From: Echinarachnius parma
Lineage: Eukaryota > Echinodermata > Echinoidea > Clypeasteroida > Echinarachniidae
Assembly (NCBI GenBank): GCA_037951105.1
Contig: JBAMJV010012320.1
Coordinates: 20,818 to 84,817, forward strand
Reading direction: 5' to 3'
DNA length: 64,000 bases
Shown: piece after piece, positions 45,946-57,571 of the stretch
Layout of the letters: the number at the start of each line of letters is the position of its first letter
Numbering within the stretch: the stretch's first letter is position 1
Notes under the pieces: generated by a model
Told to the model about the DNA's origin: nothing
The model's database searches: none
What the model saw: the letters and a program-made list of their open reading frames with translations, nothing else
Made by a program: the position numbers and the translations under genes

Positions 45946-46484
45946 AAAGTGGGGGTAAAGTCCCCATGAGCTGGAGCATTTGCATGGAGTTGTAAGAACA
46001 ATCTTTTGACGTGTAGTTCTACATGTAGATACGAAGGGCCCGCAGGCTGGGTACAGACACTCTGACTCAATGATCGCACTGTGTACAGGCACTCGGGACT
46101 CAATGTCACAATGTGGCTCACGTACCGTATACAGACACTCTGACTCCACTTTCTTCTAAATTGTAACACTACTTACCCACTACTCACCATGCCTATGAGA
46201 ACCCCGAAAGGGAAACTTGTCAGTGCTCCAAAAAACATCAACTACGCAAAAGTAGTGATCTTCATAATATTAAGCATACTAGTCTGCGTTTGAAGATAGG
46301 GCCAAGTCTGTCATGCTTTATGAACATGATGTTATACAAGCTTACCTTAGATAATTGTATAAATCAAAGTCAAGAAGACATTGAGCACAGTCGTGTAGGG
46401 CTCATTTGGTTAGTGACTGCAATCTGTTTGTAGTGTATTTCAACATGTACATGTAGTGTATTTCAACATGTACATATATTCATG
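45946..46484 (+). other. Probable 3' untranslated region
   Basis: A GGGGGTAAAGTCCCC hairpin follows the stop within 10 bp. Three imperfect repeats of CAGACACTCTGACTC / CAGGCACTCGGGACTC lie at 46050-46145. I find no canonical AATAAA in this stretch, so the transcript end is unknown. Confidence 0.4.
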
Positions 46485-46613
46485 TAACGGTACCATAGGG
46501 GAGGGGTTTCCTTAACTAGTCGGTCATCCAGGTTACTTGTTCATTGACTGCAACCTTTTAAATGTTGGTCTTTAGTTGAGCATGCTGTTAGTGTACTATA
46601 TAATGCATGCTGT
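46485..46613 (+). repeat. Satellite units before the LINE insertion
   Basis: TTCATGTAACGGTACCATAG, CTTAACTAGTCGGTC, GTTACTTGTTCATTGACTGC and GCATGCTGTTAGTGTACTAT belong to the 127-bp satellite that resumes at 49235. The LINE at 46626 splits this array. Confidence 0.65.
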
Positions 46614-46625
46614 AAGTGTACTATA

Positions 46626-48020
46626 GACTTGGGTCCTGGGAGGTCATGCACAAGTCAGGTCCTCAACTTGACTCAGTTCATTGAAGATGGCTTTGAGAGG
46701 AATCAACCTACCGGCGTAGTGTTTGTAGACCTTACGGCTGCCTATGACACAGTGAACCATCGATTACTCCTCAATAAGCTGTACATGATGACAAGTGACA
46801 TTCATCTGACCAAACTCATCCAACTGCAACTAGGAAACAGACGTTTCTTTGTGGAGCTGAACGGAAAGCGCAGCAGGTGGAGGATACAGAAGAATGGACT
46901 CTCACAGGGCAGTGTTCTCGCTCCAGTCCTGTTCAACATCTACACGAATGACCAACCTGTCTCTCCAGGCACAAGGAGCTTCATCTATGCTGACGATCTC
47001 GGCATTGCCACCCAGAACAGCAATACCAATGAGATAGAGAGCACCCTAACATCAGCCCTAGACAACCTGACAGTATACTACAGAGACAACCAGCTGAAAG
47101 CAAACCCTACCAAGACCCAGGTCTGCTTATTCCATCTACGCAACCGCGAGGCTGGGAAGAAACTATCACTCACATGGAATGGTACCCCCCTCGACCACTG
47201 CGATCATCCAGTGTACCTTGGCGTTACCCTGGATCGAACACTTTCATTCAAGCAGCATATCGGAAAGGTTAGGAGGAAAGTGAGGACCAGGAACAACCTC
47301 CCCCGGAAACTGACAAACTCCTCTTGGGGTGCCAGTGCATCTAAACTACGGGCAACAGCTCTTGCACTTTGTTATTCTGCTGCGGAGTATGCGTGCCCAG
47401 TCTGTGAAAGATCCTCGCACTCGAAGAAACTTGACCCAATTTTCAACGATAGCTGCAGAGCAATCTCTGGTTGTCTAAAGCCGACAAATGTAAGCAGCCT
47501 ATATGTCCTGTCCGGCATTGCTCCACCCGATTTACGCCGGTCAGTAGCCAGTAGCGTGGAGCGTCTAAGACAAAGTCAGGATAGCCGCCATCCATGTTAT
47601 GACATCCAACCATCCCAGAAACGGCTCAAATCGAGGAAAAGCTTCAAACACTCTGTCCAACCGCTGACCGAATCCCCACAGGTGGCTAGACATAGGCTTT
47701 GGGAGGAGAGGCGCAGCAGTAACCGCCACCATGACAAGCTACCTCTCCCTACTAAGGAGCAGTTACCCCCAGGACACAAGCAAGACTGGAAGACATGGAA
47801 GTCCCTCAACCGACTTCGCACAGGGATGGGTCGATGCAAAGTCAACATGAAAAAGTGGGGATACACAGATGATGACAACATTAACTGCGACTGTGGCACA
47901 TCACAAACCATGCAACACCTCCTTCAGTGTCCTAACCTTGAGGAACAGTGTAGTCAAGAAGATCTGGTGGTTGCGAATGAGACAGCCCTGCGATGTGCAA
48001 AGTCATGGCCAAATATTTAA
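46626..48020 (+). pseudogene. 5'-truncated non-LTR retrotransposon, reverse transcriptase (LINE-A)
   Basis: The frame starts inside the RT (GPGRSCTSQVLNLTQFIEDG) with no start of its own and is open for about 464 residues. Motifs: GVVFVDLTAAYDTVNH, KNGLSQGSVLAPVLFNIYTN, FIYADDLGI (both catalytic Asp present), NPTKTQVCLFHL and YLGVTLDRTL. The end has a Cys/His finger CDCGTSQTMQHLLQC, seen in several LINE groups. Endonuclease and 5' RT portion are missing, as expected of 5' truncation. AAGTGTACTATA at 46614-46625 and 49223-49234 flanks it as a likely target duplication. The element is young enough that its frame is undamaged. Clade not assigned with confidence (Jockey/I-related). Confidence 0.8.
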
Positions 48021-48041
48021 TATTCTAGACTAGTAGTGTAG

Positions 48042-49193
48042 CGAGTTGGTTAAATGATAATAAGCTATCATTAAATTTGAACAAAACTAACTATGTTCTT
48101 TTTAGAACCCCAGCCACGAATATCAATGCTAGACAATGTAGAATAATGTTATGTAATAAGGAACTTGAGCGGAAAATGTTTGTTAATTTTCTTGGAGTCT
48201 ATGTTGATGAACTTTTAAATTGGGATAATCATTGTAAACATTTAATACTATCTATCTCGAGATCAATTGGGATTTTGAATAAGTTGCGATATGATTTGTG
48301 TAGAAAAACACTATTACTTCTGTATAATTCGTTGATATTGTCAAAACTATTATTGTAATATAATGTGGGGTACAACTTGTAAACGAAATATTGATTCAAT
48401 TTTTATATTACAAAAAAGAGCAATTCGAATATGCTCAGATTCTGCTTATCTTGCTCATACAAATCCTATCTTTAAAAGTTTAAATGTTTTAAAAATAACA
48501 GACATTAACGTATCTCAACAGCCATATTTATGTATAAATTGAAAATAAATCTCATCCCTATGCACTTAAAGACCCTATTTATTCGCAATGATCAAATACA
48601 CAATTATCAAACTCGTAGTTCATGTAAATATCATTTGTCTAACCCAAAGACATTGCTTGCACAGAAATCCATTAAACATAGAGGTCCAGATGTATGGAAT
48701 TACCTGCCGAATAGTATTACGCAATGCTCCTAAATAAATGTATTCAAATCCTCACTAAAAAAATATTTAATTATGTGTTACGATTAGGTGCATGTATATA
48801 TCTTGTATAATCGATGTACTTATTTATTGTGTACTTTTATTTTTGTATATAGTTTCATGAATATATAACACTACAGTAAAAATGTGCCTTAATTTTCATC
48901 CACAATAATGGCAGAGGGTGGGCGGGCGGGGTGAGTGGGCGGTCGGGGGGGGGGGGGGCTACGACAAAGATATTAAAATCATTTGTTCGTTAAATTGTAC
49001 TAGTTATTACAGTTAACAAAGGGATCTGCCTCGACAGGATATCTATATCTTTTGCAGATCCCCCACATCCACTGTAATACTGTCCACACCACATGTATAA
49101 CTTGTTTTTTGTTTTTAATGTATGTAATTTGCTAAAAATTTGTATATTCTGTGTTTTTAAAGATGTGAAATAAAATTGAAATTGAAATTGAAA
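48042..49193 (+). pseudogene. LINE-B: CR1/Jockey-like fragment inserted in LINE-A
   Basis: It encodes the thumb and C-terminal parts of the same LINE family as 4390-7128: WLNDNKLSLNLNKTNYVLFR, LGVYVDELLNWDNH, SISRSIGILNKLRYDL, then HNYQTRSSCKYHL and GPDVWNYLP, with frame breaks near 48357 and 48525. It ends in an AATAAA and (ATTGAA)n tail. An 8-bp target duplication TAGTGTAG (48034-48041 and 49194-49201) flanks it. A poly-G run (48945-48957) lies in its 3' untranslated part. Confidence 0.8.
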
Positions 49194-49234
49194 TAGTGTA
49201 GATGTAGGATACGAAAGAAAAGAAGTGTACTATA

Positions 49235-51715
49235 TTATGCATTCATGTAACGGTACAGTAGGGGTAGTGGGGCTTACCTTAACTGGTCGGTCCTCGAAGT
49301 TATTTGATCATCCATTGCAAACTTTATTTGGTCTTTAATATTTGAATTCATGTAATTGTGCAGACGTACCTTTCAAACTGGTCGGTCCTGTCAGTTACTT
49401 GTTCATTGGCTGCAACCGTTATTTGGTCTTCATTTGTACATTCGATAGTGTATTATTATATGCTTTCATGTAACGGTACTGCAACCTTTATGCGGTCTTA
49501 TTGGAACAGTATGTGGTGTACTACATGTATATATTGCATTCTTGTAACTTTACAGTAGGGGATGGGGCTTATCTTCACTGATCGGCCCTTCAAGTTACTT
49601 GTTATTCGATTGCAACCTTTATTTGGTCTTTATGAGTACATCCTGTAGTGTACTATATACTTATGCATTCGTGTAACGGTACACTAGGGGTGGGGCTTAC
49701 CTTAACTGGTCGGTCCTCTACGATACTTGTTCATTGCTGCAACCTTTTAGGTTTATTATTTGTCTTTATTATTTTGAACGTTCTGTAGTGTAATATATAT
49801 AAATATGCATTCATGTAACAGTGCAGTAGGCGGTCGGTCTTCTAAGTTACTTGTTCATTGGCTGCAACCTTTATTGGGTCTTTATCATTTCGAACAGTAT
49901 GTAGTGTACTATGTAATTATGCATTCTTGTAACGGTAAAGTAGGGGGTGGGGCTTACCTTAACTGGTCGGTCCTCTAAGTTGTTATACAAGAAAGAGCAT
50001 ATTATAACAATATGTATTCAATATATATATATAATAGCGTTATGTCATTAATGATAATGCAGCGGACTGTGGCATAATATTGGCAACATGGTTATTCAAA
50101 CTGATAACTCTAAAACACTTTCAACACTCGTCTATCGTTAATGATAACGATTGTGTTGTTAGTAAATCATTGAAACGATATGTGTTATCCTCCGCACCGA
50201 AGATATGAACTTCCAGTATAGAGGCGATAATATTGTTGCGGCAATGATATTGTTGGCTATAATTATGTTGAACGAAGACTTGCCACGCATTAAGTCATAG
50301 ATGAGTGTGGTCTGGAAGCTTTTCCAATACTGTAATTTCTTTAGTGTCTGGAAATCAATCTGTATGCAAAATATTCACTCTTATTAACAGTATGCTGTAA
50401 GTGTACTATATATGCATTAATGCAACGGCACATTAGAGGTAGCGGGGCTTACCTTAACTGGTCGGTCCTTCAAGTTACTCGTTCATTGACTGCAACTTTA
50501 TTTGGTCTTTAGTTGAGTATGCTGTAAGTGTACTATATATGTATTAATGCAACGGCACATTAGAGGTAGCGGGGCTAACCTTAACTGGTCGGTCCTTCAA
50601 GTTACTTGTGCATTGACTGCAACTTTATTTGGTCTTTAGTTGAGTATGCTGTAAGTGTACTATATATGTATTAATGCAACGGCACATTAGAGGTAGTGGG
50701 GCTTACCTTAACTGGTCGGTCCTCTCAGTTACTTGTTCATCGACTGCAACCTTTATCCGTTCTTATTGGAACATTATGTGGTGTACTACATGTATATAGT
50801 GTATTCTTGTAACGGTACAGTAGGGGATGGGGCTTATCTTCACTGATCGGCCCTTCAAGTTACTTGTTAATAGATTGCAACCTTAATTTGGTCTTTATGA
50901 GTACATCCTGTAATGTACTATATAATTATGCATAAATTCATGTAACGGTACACTAGGGGGTGGGGCTTACCTTAACTGATCGGTCCTCTACGTTACTTGT
51001 TCATTGCTGCAACCTTTAAGGTTTATTATTTGTCTGCATTATTTTGAACGTTCTGTAGTGTAATATATATAAATATGCATTCATTTTACAGTGCAGTAGG
51101 CGGTCGGTCTTCTAAGTTACTTGTTCATTGGCTGCAACCTTTATTGGGTCTTTATCATTTCGAACAGTATGAAGTGTACTATGTAATTATGCATTCTTGT
51201 AACGGTAAAGTAGGGGGTGGGGCTTACCTTAACTGGTCGGTCCTCTAAGTTGTTATACAAGAAAGAGCATATTATAACAATTTGTATTAAAAATATATAT
51301 AATAGCGTTATGTCGTTAATGATAATGCAGCGGACTGTGGCATAATATTGGCAACATGGTTATTCAAACTGATAACTCTAAAACACTGTCAACACTCGTC
51401 TATCGTTAATGATAACGATTGTGTTGTTAGTAAATCATTGACACGATATGTGTTATCCTCCGCACCGAAGAGATGAACTTCCAGTATAGAGGCGATAATA
51501 TTGTTGCAGCAATAATATTGTTGGCTATAATTATGTTGAACGAAGACTTGCCACGCATTAAGTCATAGATGAGTGTGGTCTGGAAGTTTTTCCAATACTG
51601 TAATTTATTTAGTGTCTGGAAATCAATCTGTATGCAAACTATTCACTCTTATTAACTGGAGTAGTGCTTTCCTTTAAATTAATTAGTTGGTACATAACTG
51701 TACAGAAAGGTAGGC
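49235..51715 (+). repeat. 127-bp satellite with 1.27-kb higher-order duplication
   Basis: Units contain TGTAACGGTACAGTAGGGG, GGGGCTTACCTTAACTGG, CGGTCCTCTAAGTTACTTGT, TTCATTGACTGCAACC and AGTGTACTATATATGCATT. At 50391, 50518 and 50645 three units repeat at exactly 127 bp. Around them, 49380-50390 and 50720-51660 are near-identical copies about 1,265-1,270 bp apart, each ending in a non-satellite segment (TTGTTATACAAGAAAGAGC to GTATGCAAA). No gene. Confidence 0.8.
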
Positions 51716-51757
51716 TTACCTTAACTGGTTGGTCATCTAATAATTTCCCCAGCAAAC

Positions 51758-51862
51758 ACACAACGTTGTGGCAAGGTTACAGTTGAAATGCACGTTCCTC
51801 CATCATCTATAACGTGGCAACAACATTGTCTCAATGCTCTGTGTTTGCTCGGTTATTACCAG
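51758..51862. mobile_element. Small MITE-like sequence
   Basis: AGCAAACACA and its inverse TGTGTTTGCT bound about 100 bp. Short and low confidence. The stretch 51863-52880 is AT-rich with no gene. Confidence 0.35.
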
Positions 51863-52883
51863 TCGTGTGAGACTTAATGTTAAACATGCAGGTTAAATGC
51901 ATGTTATTTAAACACGATTATTTAATGAACATCCAATCATATCCCGCATGAAATTGTCCAGTTTCCTACACGTAGGCCATGGTCGTGTATCCCATTTCTG
52001 ACTATGCTTTTTGTACTGTCAGATTCATGAACCAACACACTAAAACTATAGACATGTACTGTAACCTGCCCGATTCATATAATTCTATAAATCTGATTAG
52101 TTTCCACAAGCATGTCAGCATAAACTTCATAAATATTTAAGTCGAATAGCATTTTGAAACCAATTGAAATCAAATTTCGCTATCATATTTTCATCATAAT
52201 CTAGAAATGTGTGTATTTACAGGAAGCAAGGCAATAAAAGGGACTGTTTCTCAGAGTTTTAAGAAGTGGTTTTAAGAAAGTGTTTGTCAATGGGGTAGAA
52301 CCTCCATTTAATTTAGCTGACTTTAGCTCTTCATACACTGTAAACAAATATTCTTTCAGTTTGTAAGTATTACTTATTTTTTGCAATTAGAATTTAAGCA
52401 AAAACACATTTTTATCCTGCGTACTCGCTAAATTTATGTTCTACAAACTTAAACATAACAACTCAATAAATTCATTTACAAATGACATTACAAGAATAAG
52501 TAGAAAAATAAACTAGATACATTTAAGTAATTTGAACAAAAGCAAATACAAATAATTAAGTAATTTCTACTTGTTACTATTTTGAGTAACAATGATATAA
52601 GAATAGTGTAGATTTTAGTTAACTTTACTTCATGAATCAGGTTTGAAAGATATCGAAGATTTACAATTTGTAACTAATAATCTAATATGTACATTAAAAC
52701 GGCTTTATGATTGTAAGTGAAATTAAAAAGTACGATGAATAATTCATTTTCTGGAAATAAAATCTTTTCAAGTTGTTTGTCGGTTCTCTTTGGGTCTTTT
52801 TACGAACATTCATTTTTCTTCTGACTTGCCCTTTTCAATTCCTCTTTTCTATCCCTTTCCCTATTCTCGCACATTATGTTTCT

Positions 52884-53295
52884 ATATGTGACCTTGCACC
52901 ACAAAACGACCAATAAGTCGGGGGAAATTATTTTGCTGATTTTCATATTACATTAAAATAGAGGTCATTACCTTTAAGATGGTATATAATTTGTAATATT
53001 TGGACTAAGCAAACCATTTCAAAATGAATGCCAAAGATATTGAATATGGCTGATGCATTTTAAAAATAAGGGAGAAACTGGCCGCTTAAAAGATCTCTGT
53101 CCATTCATGGGCTGTAATAAGATCACATTTATTAAATGAAAATTTAATATTTAAACATGATTTCTGATGATCAAAATTTCCCAAAACGTAGATTAAGATA
53201 TGCTTATTCAGGAAATACCAAATGACTATTTTAGCTAATAAAAGAGAAATTACCACAGCGACATAACGGTCGTTTTGTGGTGTAAGGTCACATAT
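52884..53295. mobile_element. MITE with GTGACCTTGCACCAC ends
   Basis: Inverted ends of about 28 bp, ATATGTGACCTTGCACCACA and ACGACC, enclose about 410 bp without coding capacity. The right end is followed by a (GTTT)n microsatellite (53308-53345). The region 53346-54116 has no gene but a poly-G tract at 53738-53749. Confidence 0.65.
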
Positions 53296-54116
53296 GATGT
53301 GTTTTCTTGTTTGTTTGTTTGTTTGTTTGTTTTTTTGTTTGTTTTATTTAGTTTGTTCACAGTTGATTGATATTGCTTGTTCATGTGAAAGTATGACATG
53401 CTACAAATATATAATATATACAGTATATAAATGTATGTATTTAAAAAAAAGTGTCTCATATTCATTATACATTTGTTATATAAATATATATATTTTTGTT
53501 GTAATCGTAGTATTGCCTAATCATTTCAGGGGCCTTTCAAATCACAAGCCTTGCTTCCAAGATTGGCCCCTCCACATTTTCGTCGAAATGTCTGTATCCT
53601 ATGTTAAACAACCAATTTGTTACATATATTGTTTGAAATATTGATCCCATTATGCTGTTCACTGTTGTTTTGAAAATGTGGAAATAAAATACGAATAAAA
53701 AAACAAAAACATACAAATATACAGTGGCGAAGCTAGGGGGGGGGGGGGGCACGTGCCCCCAATAATTTGACAAAAACAATAGGACACATAATTTTGTATT
53801 GAATATATACTGTAAATACGTGAAGTCTGCCCCCAATCAGTCCCTACGGCTGTGCTGTTGCGCACACTTGTAGAAAATAATGTTACTTGGGAAGAATGAC
53901 AAAATAGTATCCTATAACTAAAAGCATGATTATACCATGTTCGATAACAACGAATTCCAGAAAAACAAGTGCCTTTCGGTCAGTCACTGACAGTTAAAGG
54001 AGAAGTTTGAACAAGCTTTTAAGCAAATTGGGTTAAACCTAAGTTCGAATGATTGAGCAGATTTTAATAACCGCAATCAAGAGTTATGAGTTTAAAATTG
54101 TGTATGCTTCCCTGTT

Positions 54117-54400
54117 AATGAATGAAATGAAATGAAATGGATTTATTGTCAATAATAATCAGTTCAATATTTACAATTTACAAAAGTTCTATTACAGATT
54201 AATGAAACATCTTGAATTAACAATACAGTAAAAACGAATTGACAAAAGGGGCTAACAAAATAGCTCAGTGCTAATCGAGGTTAGTCCCAAAAATAGTGAA
54301 TTAAACAAACAAAACACATTTACACTATATACATACATTGAATTTGTATAAATTAAAAAAGATAATTAATATTACAAACTTACATACGGTATACAATATT
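54117..54400 (-). mobile_element. 3' end of a LINE (minus strand)
   Basis: On the minus strand it ends AATAAATCCATTTCATTTCA, an AATAAA followed by a (TTTCA)n tail typical of CR1/Jockey-like 3' ends. Upstream lies GGGACTAACC..GATTAGCACTGAGC, a LINE 3'-untranslated-like stretch. Left end of the fragment not determined. From 54401 to 54812 only AT-rich and poly-G/poly-C sequence. Confidence 0.5.
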
Positions 54401-54812
54401 TATAATAATAACAGATGGGCAGATGAATAAATAAATGTTTATTTATTTATTAATAAATATACAGGGAAGTCGAATCGGGAAATATATAGAGTGCGCCCTT
54501 AATCATTAATGAGTCTGAGCATGTAAGTCACATTCTGACGCTGATCCATTCTATCAAAAGATTCCTTCATTGTTGACACTTGCGTACTGCGTGGGGGGGG
54601 GGGGGGGGGGGGCTTGGGGGCTCCTGCCCACACCCCCCGCCCCCCCCCCCCCCCAACAAAAATGAAATCGTCGCTTATATCTAATTCGATACAAGTAATT
54701 GAAAAAATTGTATTTATTTAGACAAGATTACTCAGATTACAGCACTATAAGTGCCTAACCTCATTCTTGATATTTCCTGGTAAGAGAATAAATTGTAAAA
54801 TATATGTCATCA

Positions 54813-55570
54813 TTAAAGGTAATGTTGAGTATTGGTAATTTCAAAAGTGCCCCCCCCCCCCCCCCCAAAAAAAAAAAAAATAATTGTAACGGATTTGATT
54901 GATTTCAATTCCATATGAAAGGTCATCGAAAAAAACATGGGAAATAATAATTTCCATTAAAATGCTCTCATTGTTGTGAAATTTGCTTTCAAAATATTAT
55001 ATAAAAGTGGTTGACGCCCGGGTATCACTTTTGAGAGAACGCTAGTGCGAGTCGCGCCTAGCGATCTAGGTCCTCCTGATAGAGAACTAAAACTAAATAT
55101 TTTTGTGCACGCTAATTGTGCTTAAAACTATACATATGATACGGTACCTACTAGCAATTCACTCTCCAATATGTGATCCAACTATCGGGTGGATGAAGAT
55201 TATGATTTTCCCTCCATTCCGCAAAAAATCAGTGATTATGCGCCTCATGGACTCGTCTCCGTGTGTTAGCGCGACTCCGAAACGAAAGGCGAACGAACGG
55301 GGCTTGCAATACATGTACATACTACACGGTATACTATTACCAATGATTACCGCGCACTGCACTACAGTCCCGTATTGGGACCTAGAACGCTAGTTCTTCG
55401 CGCTGGCGTTCTCTAGAGTTAATTTGACACTTCGAGTTGTAACGGCTCTTTTTGAATGATAACAGGGGTTTTACTTTGTGGTTTGTAATTGTGTATACTT
55501 TTCGAGCATGGTGAAGTAATAACTATTAGTTTGTACCGTAATCGCGCAGGTTTTGGTTACTAAAGTTAAA
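54813..55570. mobile_element. TTAA-flanked MITE, second copy
   Basis: Same element as 38275-39031, about 85-90% identical by eye; starts TTAAAGGTAATGTTGAGTAT. An added poly-C/poly-A run (54849-54880) interrupts the left part and the right terminal repeat is lost. From 55571 to 56699 I see no gene. Confidence 0.7.
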
Positions 55571-56699
55571 CAAAAAACTAATAATATCGTAGAGTTTGAA
55601 TTGATACCGGCCGTACAGTAGCATGTGAAAATGTTAGTATATTATAATAGTTTACATATATTGATCACACAAATGTTGGAAAGTTTCCTGATTCCAATTA
55701 AGTGCATTTATTAGATCTAATGTTCAATGAGATTCATGAAAATTCACGTCAGAAAACATGAATTAAATTGCAATACGAAATCCGCACACATAACTACATG
55801 TACATAATTGAATTAAGAAGCCTTGTATGAATTATATTGCTTACCCTTTTAAGAACGATGATTCATTAAAATTCTTGATATTCATTCAATTTTAAGCATT
55901 TACAATACACTCCGAACAGATAAGTATTACACAAGTATCATATCGACTTTTGTATAACACCCTACAAAATCATCGAAACGTGATTGGTTGAACTCAAGTC
56001 ACATGATATTCAATATAAATAGTCTATTGAACGATCTCAGAGGCCGACAGTGTTTATAGCTAGGGTATCTATCACACGGTGCGTTCATGATGAGTGACGT
56101 GGCACATACCAGTTAATATTGTTCTACTACGTAATAATACAACGACGTACTAAAATAATAAAAAAATAAAATCTTTGTATGTTCATCCAAAAGCATCCAT
56201 TTTCCACTCACAATTCACCTATTGTTATTCGCATTAATAATGTGTGTTTTTGATTTCTGAAGTGACTCATTTAAGTCAATAGTAAATAATAAAGTAAATG
56301 ATCTATGATATATTTTAATTATACCGTACTGCTTCGCTCGTTTTTGGTCAGTTCTGTATAGAAAGAGGTATGTAATGCACGAGTCACAGTATCTATTACA
56401 AATCATCCAAATACAAAACTTGGGACTATTGTAGGAATATTACTTTTCTAATTGTGTTACCCTTATTGTTGGATTTTATTTGAATAACATTTAATATGAA
56501 CCTGAAGCGGTCCTCGGGGCAGAGCGCGGAAGTCTAACTATTATTAGCGTCAATCCTCCAAAGTAATCATGGTAACCACGAACGCTGCATATCCGATAAA
56601 GGTTCTGTGATGTTTTGGCACATCTATTATGAAGATAGTTCATGGTTGTAAGTGACTATTCATCTTTTACTTATAATGCATGACAAACATATACGGTTT

Positions 56700-57047
56700 T
56701 CAAATTCGATCGTTACCGTCCACCAACACAGTATTTACATCATGGAAGGCTTTGATAAGTGGTGCTATTGAGACAGAATAGTTTTCTATATTTATAATGA
56801 ACGATGATATGCAATTTTGCTCATGATCATAAGTGATATCTTGTCGAGCAACGACGGAAATTTGAAGCGATTTGAGAGTTGTATCTGTCGATAGGCTATG
56901 GTGAGCATGAGAGGGAACAGTTTGACGGCCGTATAGAAATATGAGTGAAAGTAAAGTAAATTTACGTATCTTCCTCGCTGTTGTCATAATTAACAACACC
57001 AGCATAACACCACCGATAACTAGAACAACAAACACTGACACTGTCAT
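56700..57047 (-). CDS. Possible small membrane protein
   Basis: 115-residue frame on the minus strand, starting MTVSVFVVLVIGGVMLVLLI, a clear hydrophobic segment followed by a basic stop-transfer stretch (TTARKIRKF). The remainder is polar and not recognised. It lies just downstream, on the same strand, of the death-fold-like exon at 57104. A real gene, an exon or chance are all possible. Confidence 0.25.
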   Translation of the reverse strand: MTVSVFVVLVIGGVMLVLLIMTTARKIRKFTLLSLIFLYGRQTVPSHAHHSLSTDTTLKSLQISVVARQDITYDHEQNCISSFIINIENYSVSIAPLIKAFHDVNTVLVDGNDRI

Positions 57048-57103
57048 GACGGTTTCTCATTTATATGTTTAACTCATTGATGTCCTTCATGAAGGGGGTG
57101 AGA

Positions 57104-57341
57104 TCACTTTATTGCAGCACGGATGGCGATTTTGCCGAGTTTGCGCTCATCGATGCATTCGTTCAGGAGCTGACGAGACGCACTGCCGGAACTATTATTC
57201 CACTCAAGGAGGACTTCATCCACACGATCGGCTTCACATCCAAGATCGAGGAAGAATTGCCTGAAGGCTTCTTGAGAAATACGTCCAGCTATTTCCTCTT
57301 TTCCGTCCTCCGAGATTTCGTCTGTAGACAGTGAGATTAAG
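57104..57341 (-). CDS. Death-fold-like terminal exon
   Basis: On the minus strand an acceptor (ATAAATGTTCCTTTTCAG) precedes an open exon that ends in TGA. It encodes about 79 residues: LISLSTDEISEDGKEEIAGR, ISQEAFRQFFLDLGCEADRV, DEVLLEWNNSSGSASRQLLN, ECIDERKLGKIAIRAAIK. Helix-sized segments and the order FxxFxxxLG, then E/N, then QLL, then a short last helix match the layout of death domains, which recruit signalling partners through homotypic contact. The exon starts in phase 2, so upstream exons must exist to the right; I did not find them. The opposite-strand frame (57065-57334) is its shadow. Family call is inference. Confidence 0.4.
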
Positions 57342-57571
57342 CTGAAAAGGAACATTTATAGAACTTAGTCATGTTCATGTCGTCATTGTTCCGGATAAAT
57401 TGCATGATCTGTTATTGAGCTCTTTACCTACACATTGCATAAGAAAACAGTGAGAGAGCCAAAAGCCACATATTGGCACTTCCGGACGGGGGGGGGGGGG
57501 TGGGAGGAGGGGGAGGGGGCGGAAGAAACTGGTTTTCGACCTAATGACATACCAGGAGGGGGATTTTAAAG

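Noticed and set aside
45344-45958. 204-residue frame overlapping the 3' end of the giant GTPase
   Set aside because: Out-of-frame shadow of a well-supported coding exon.
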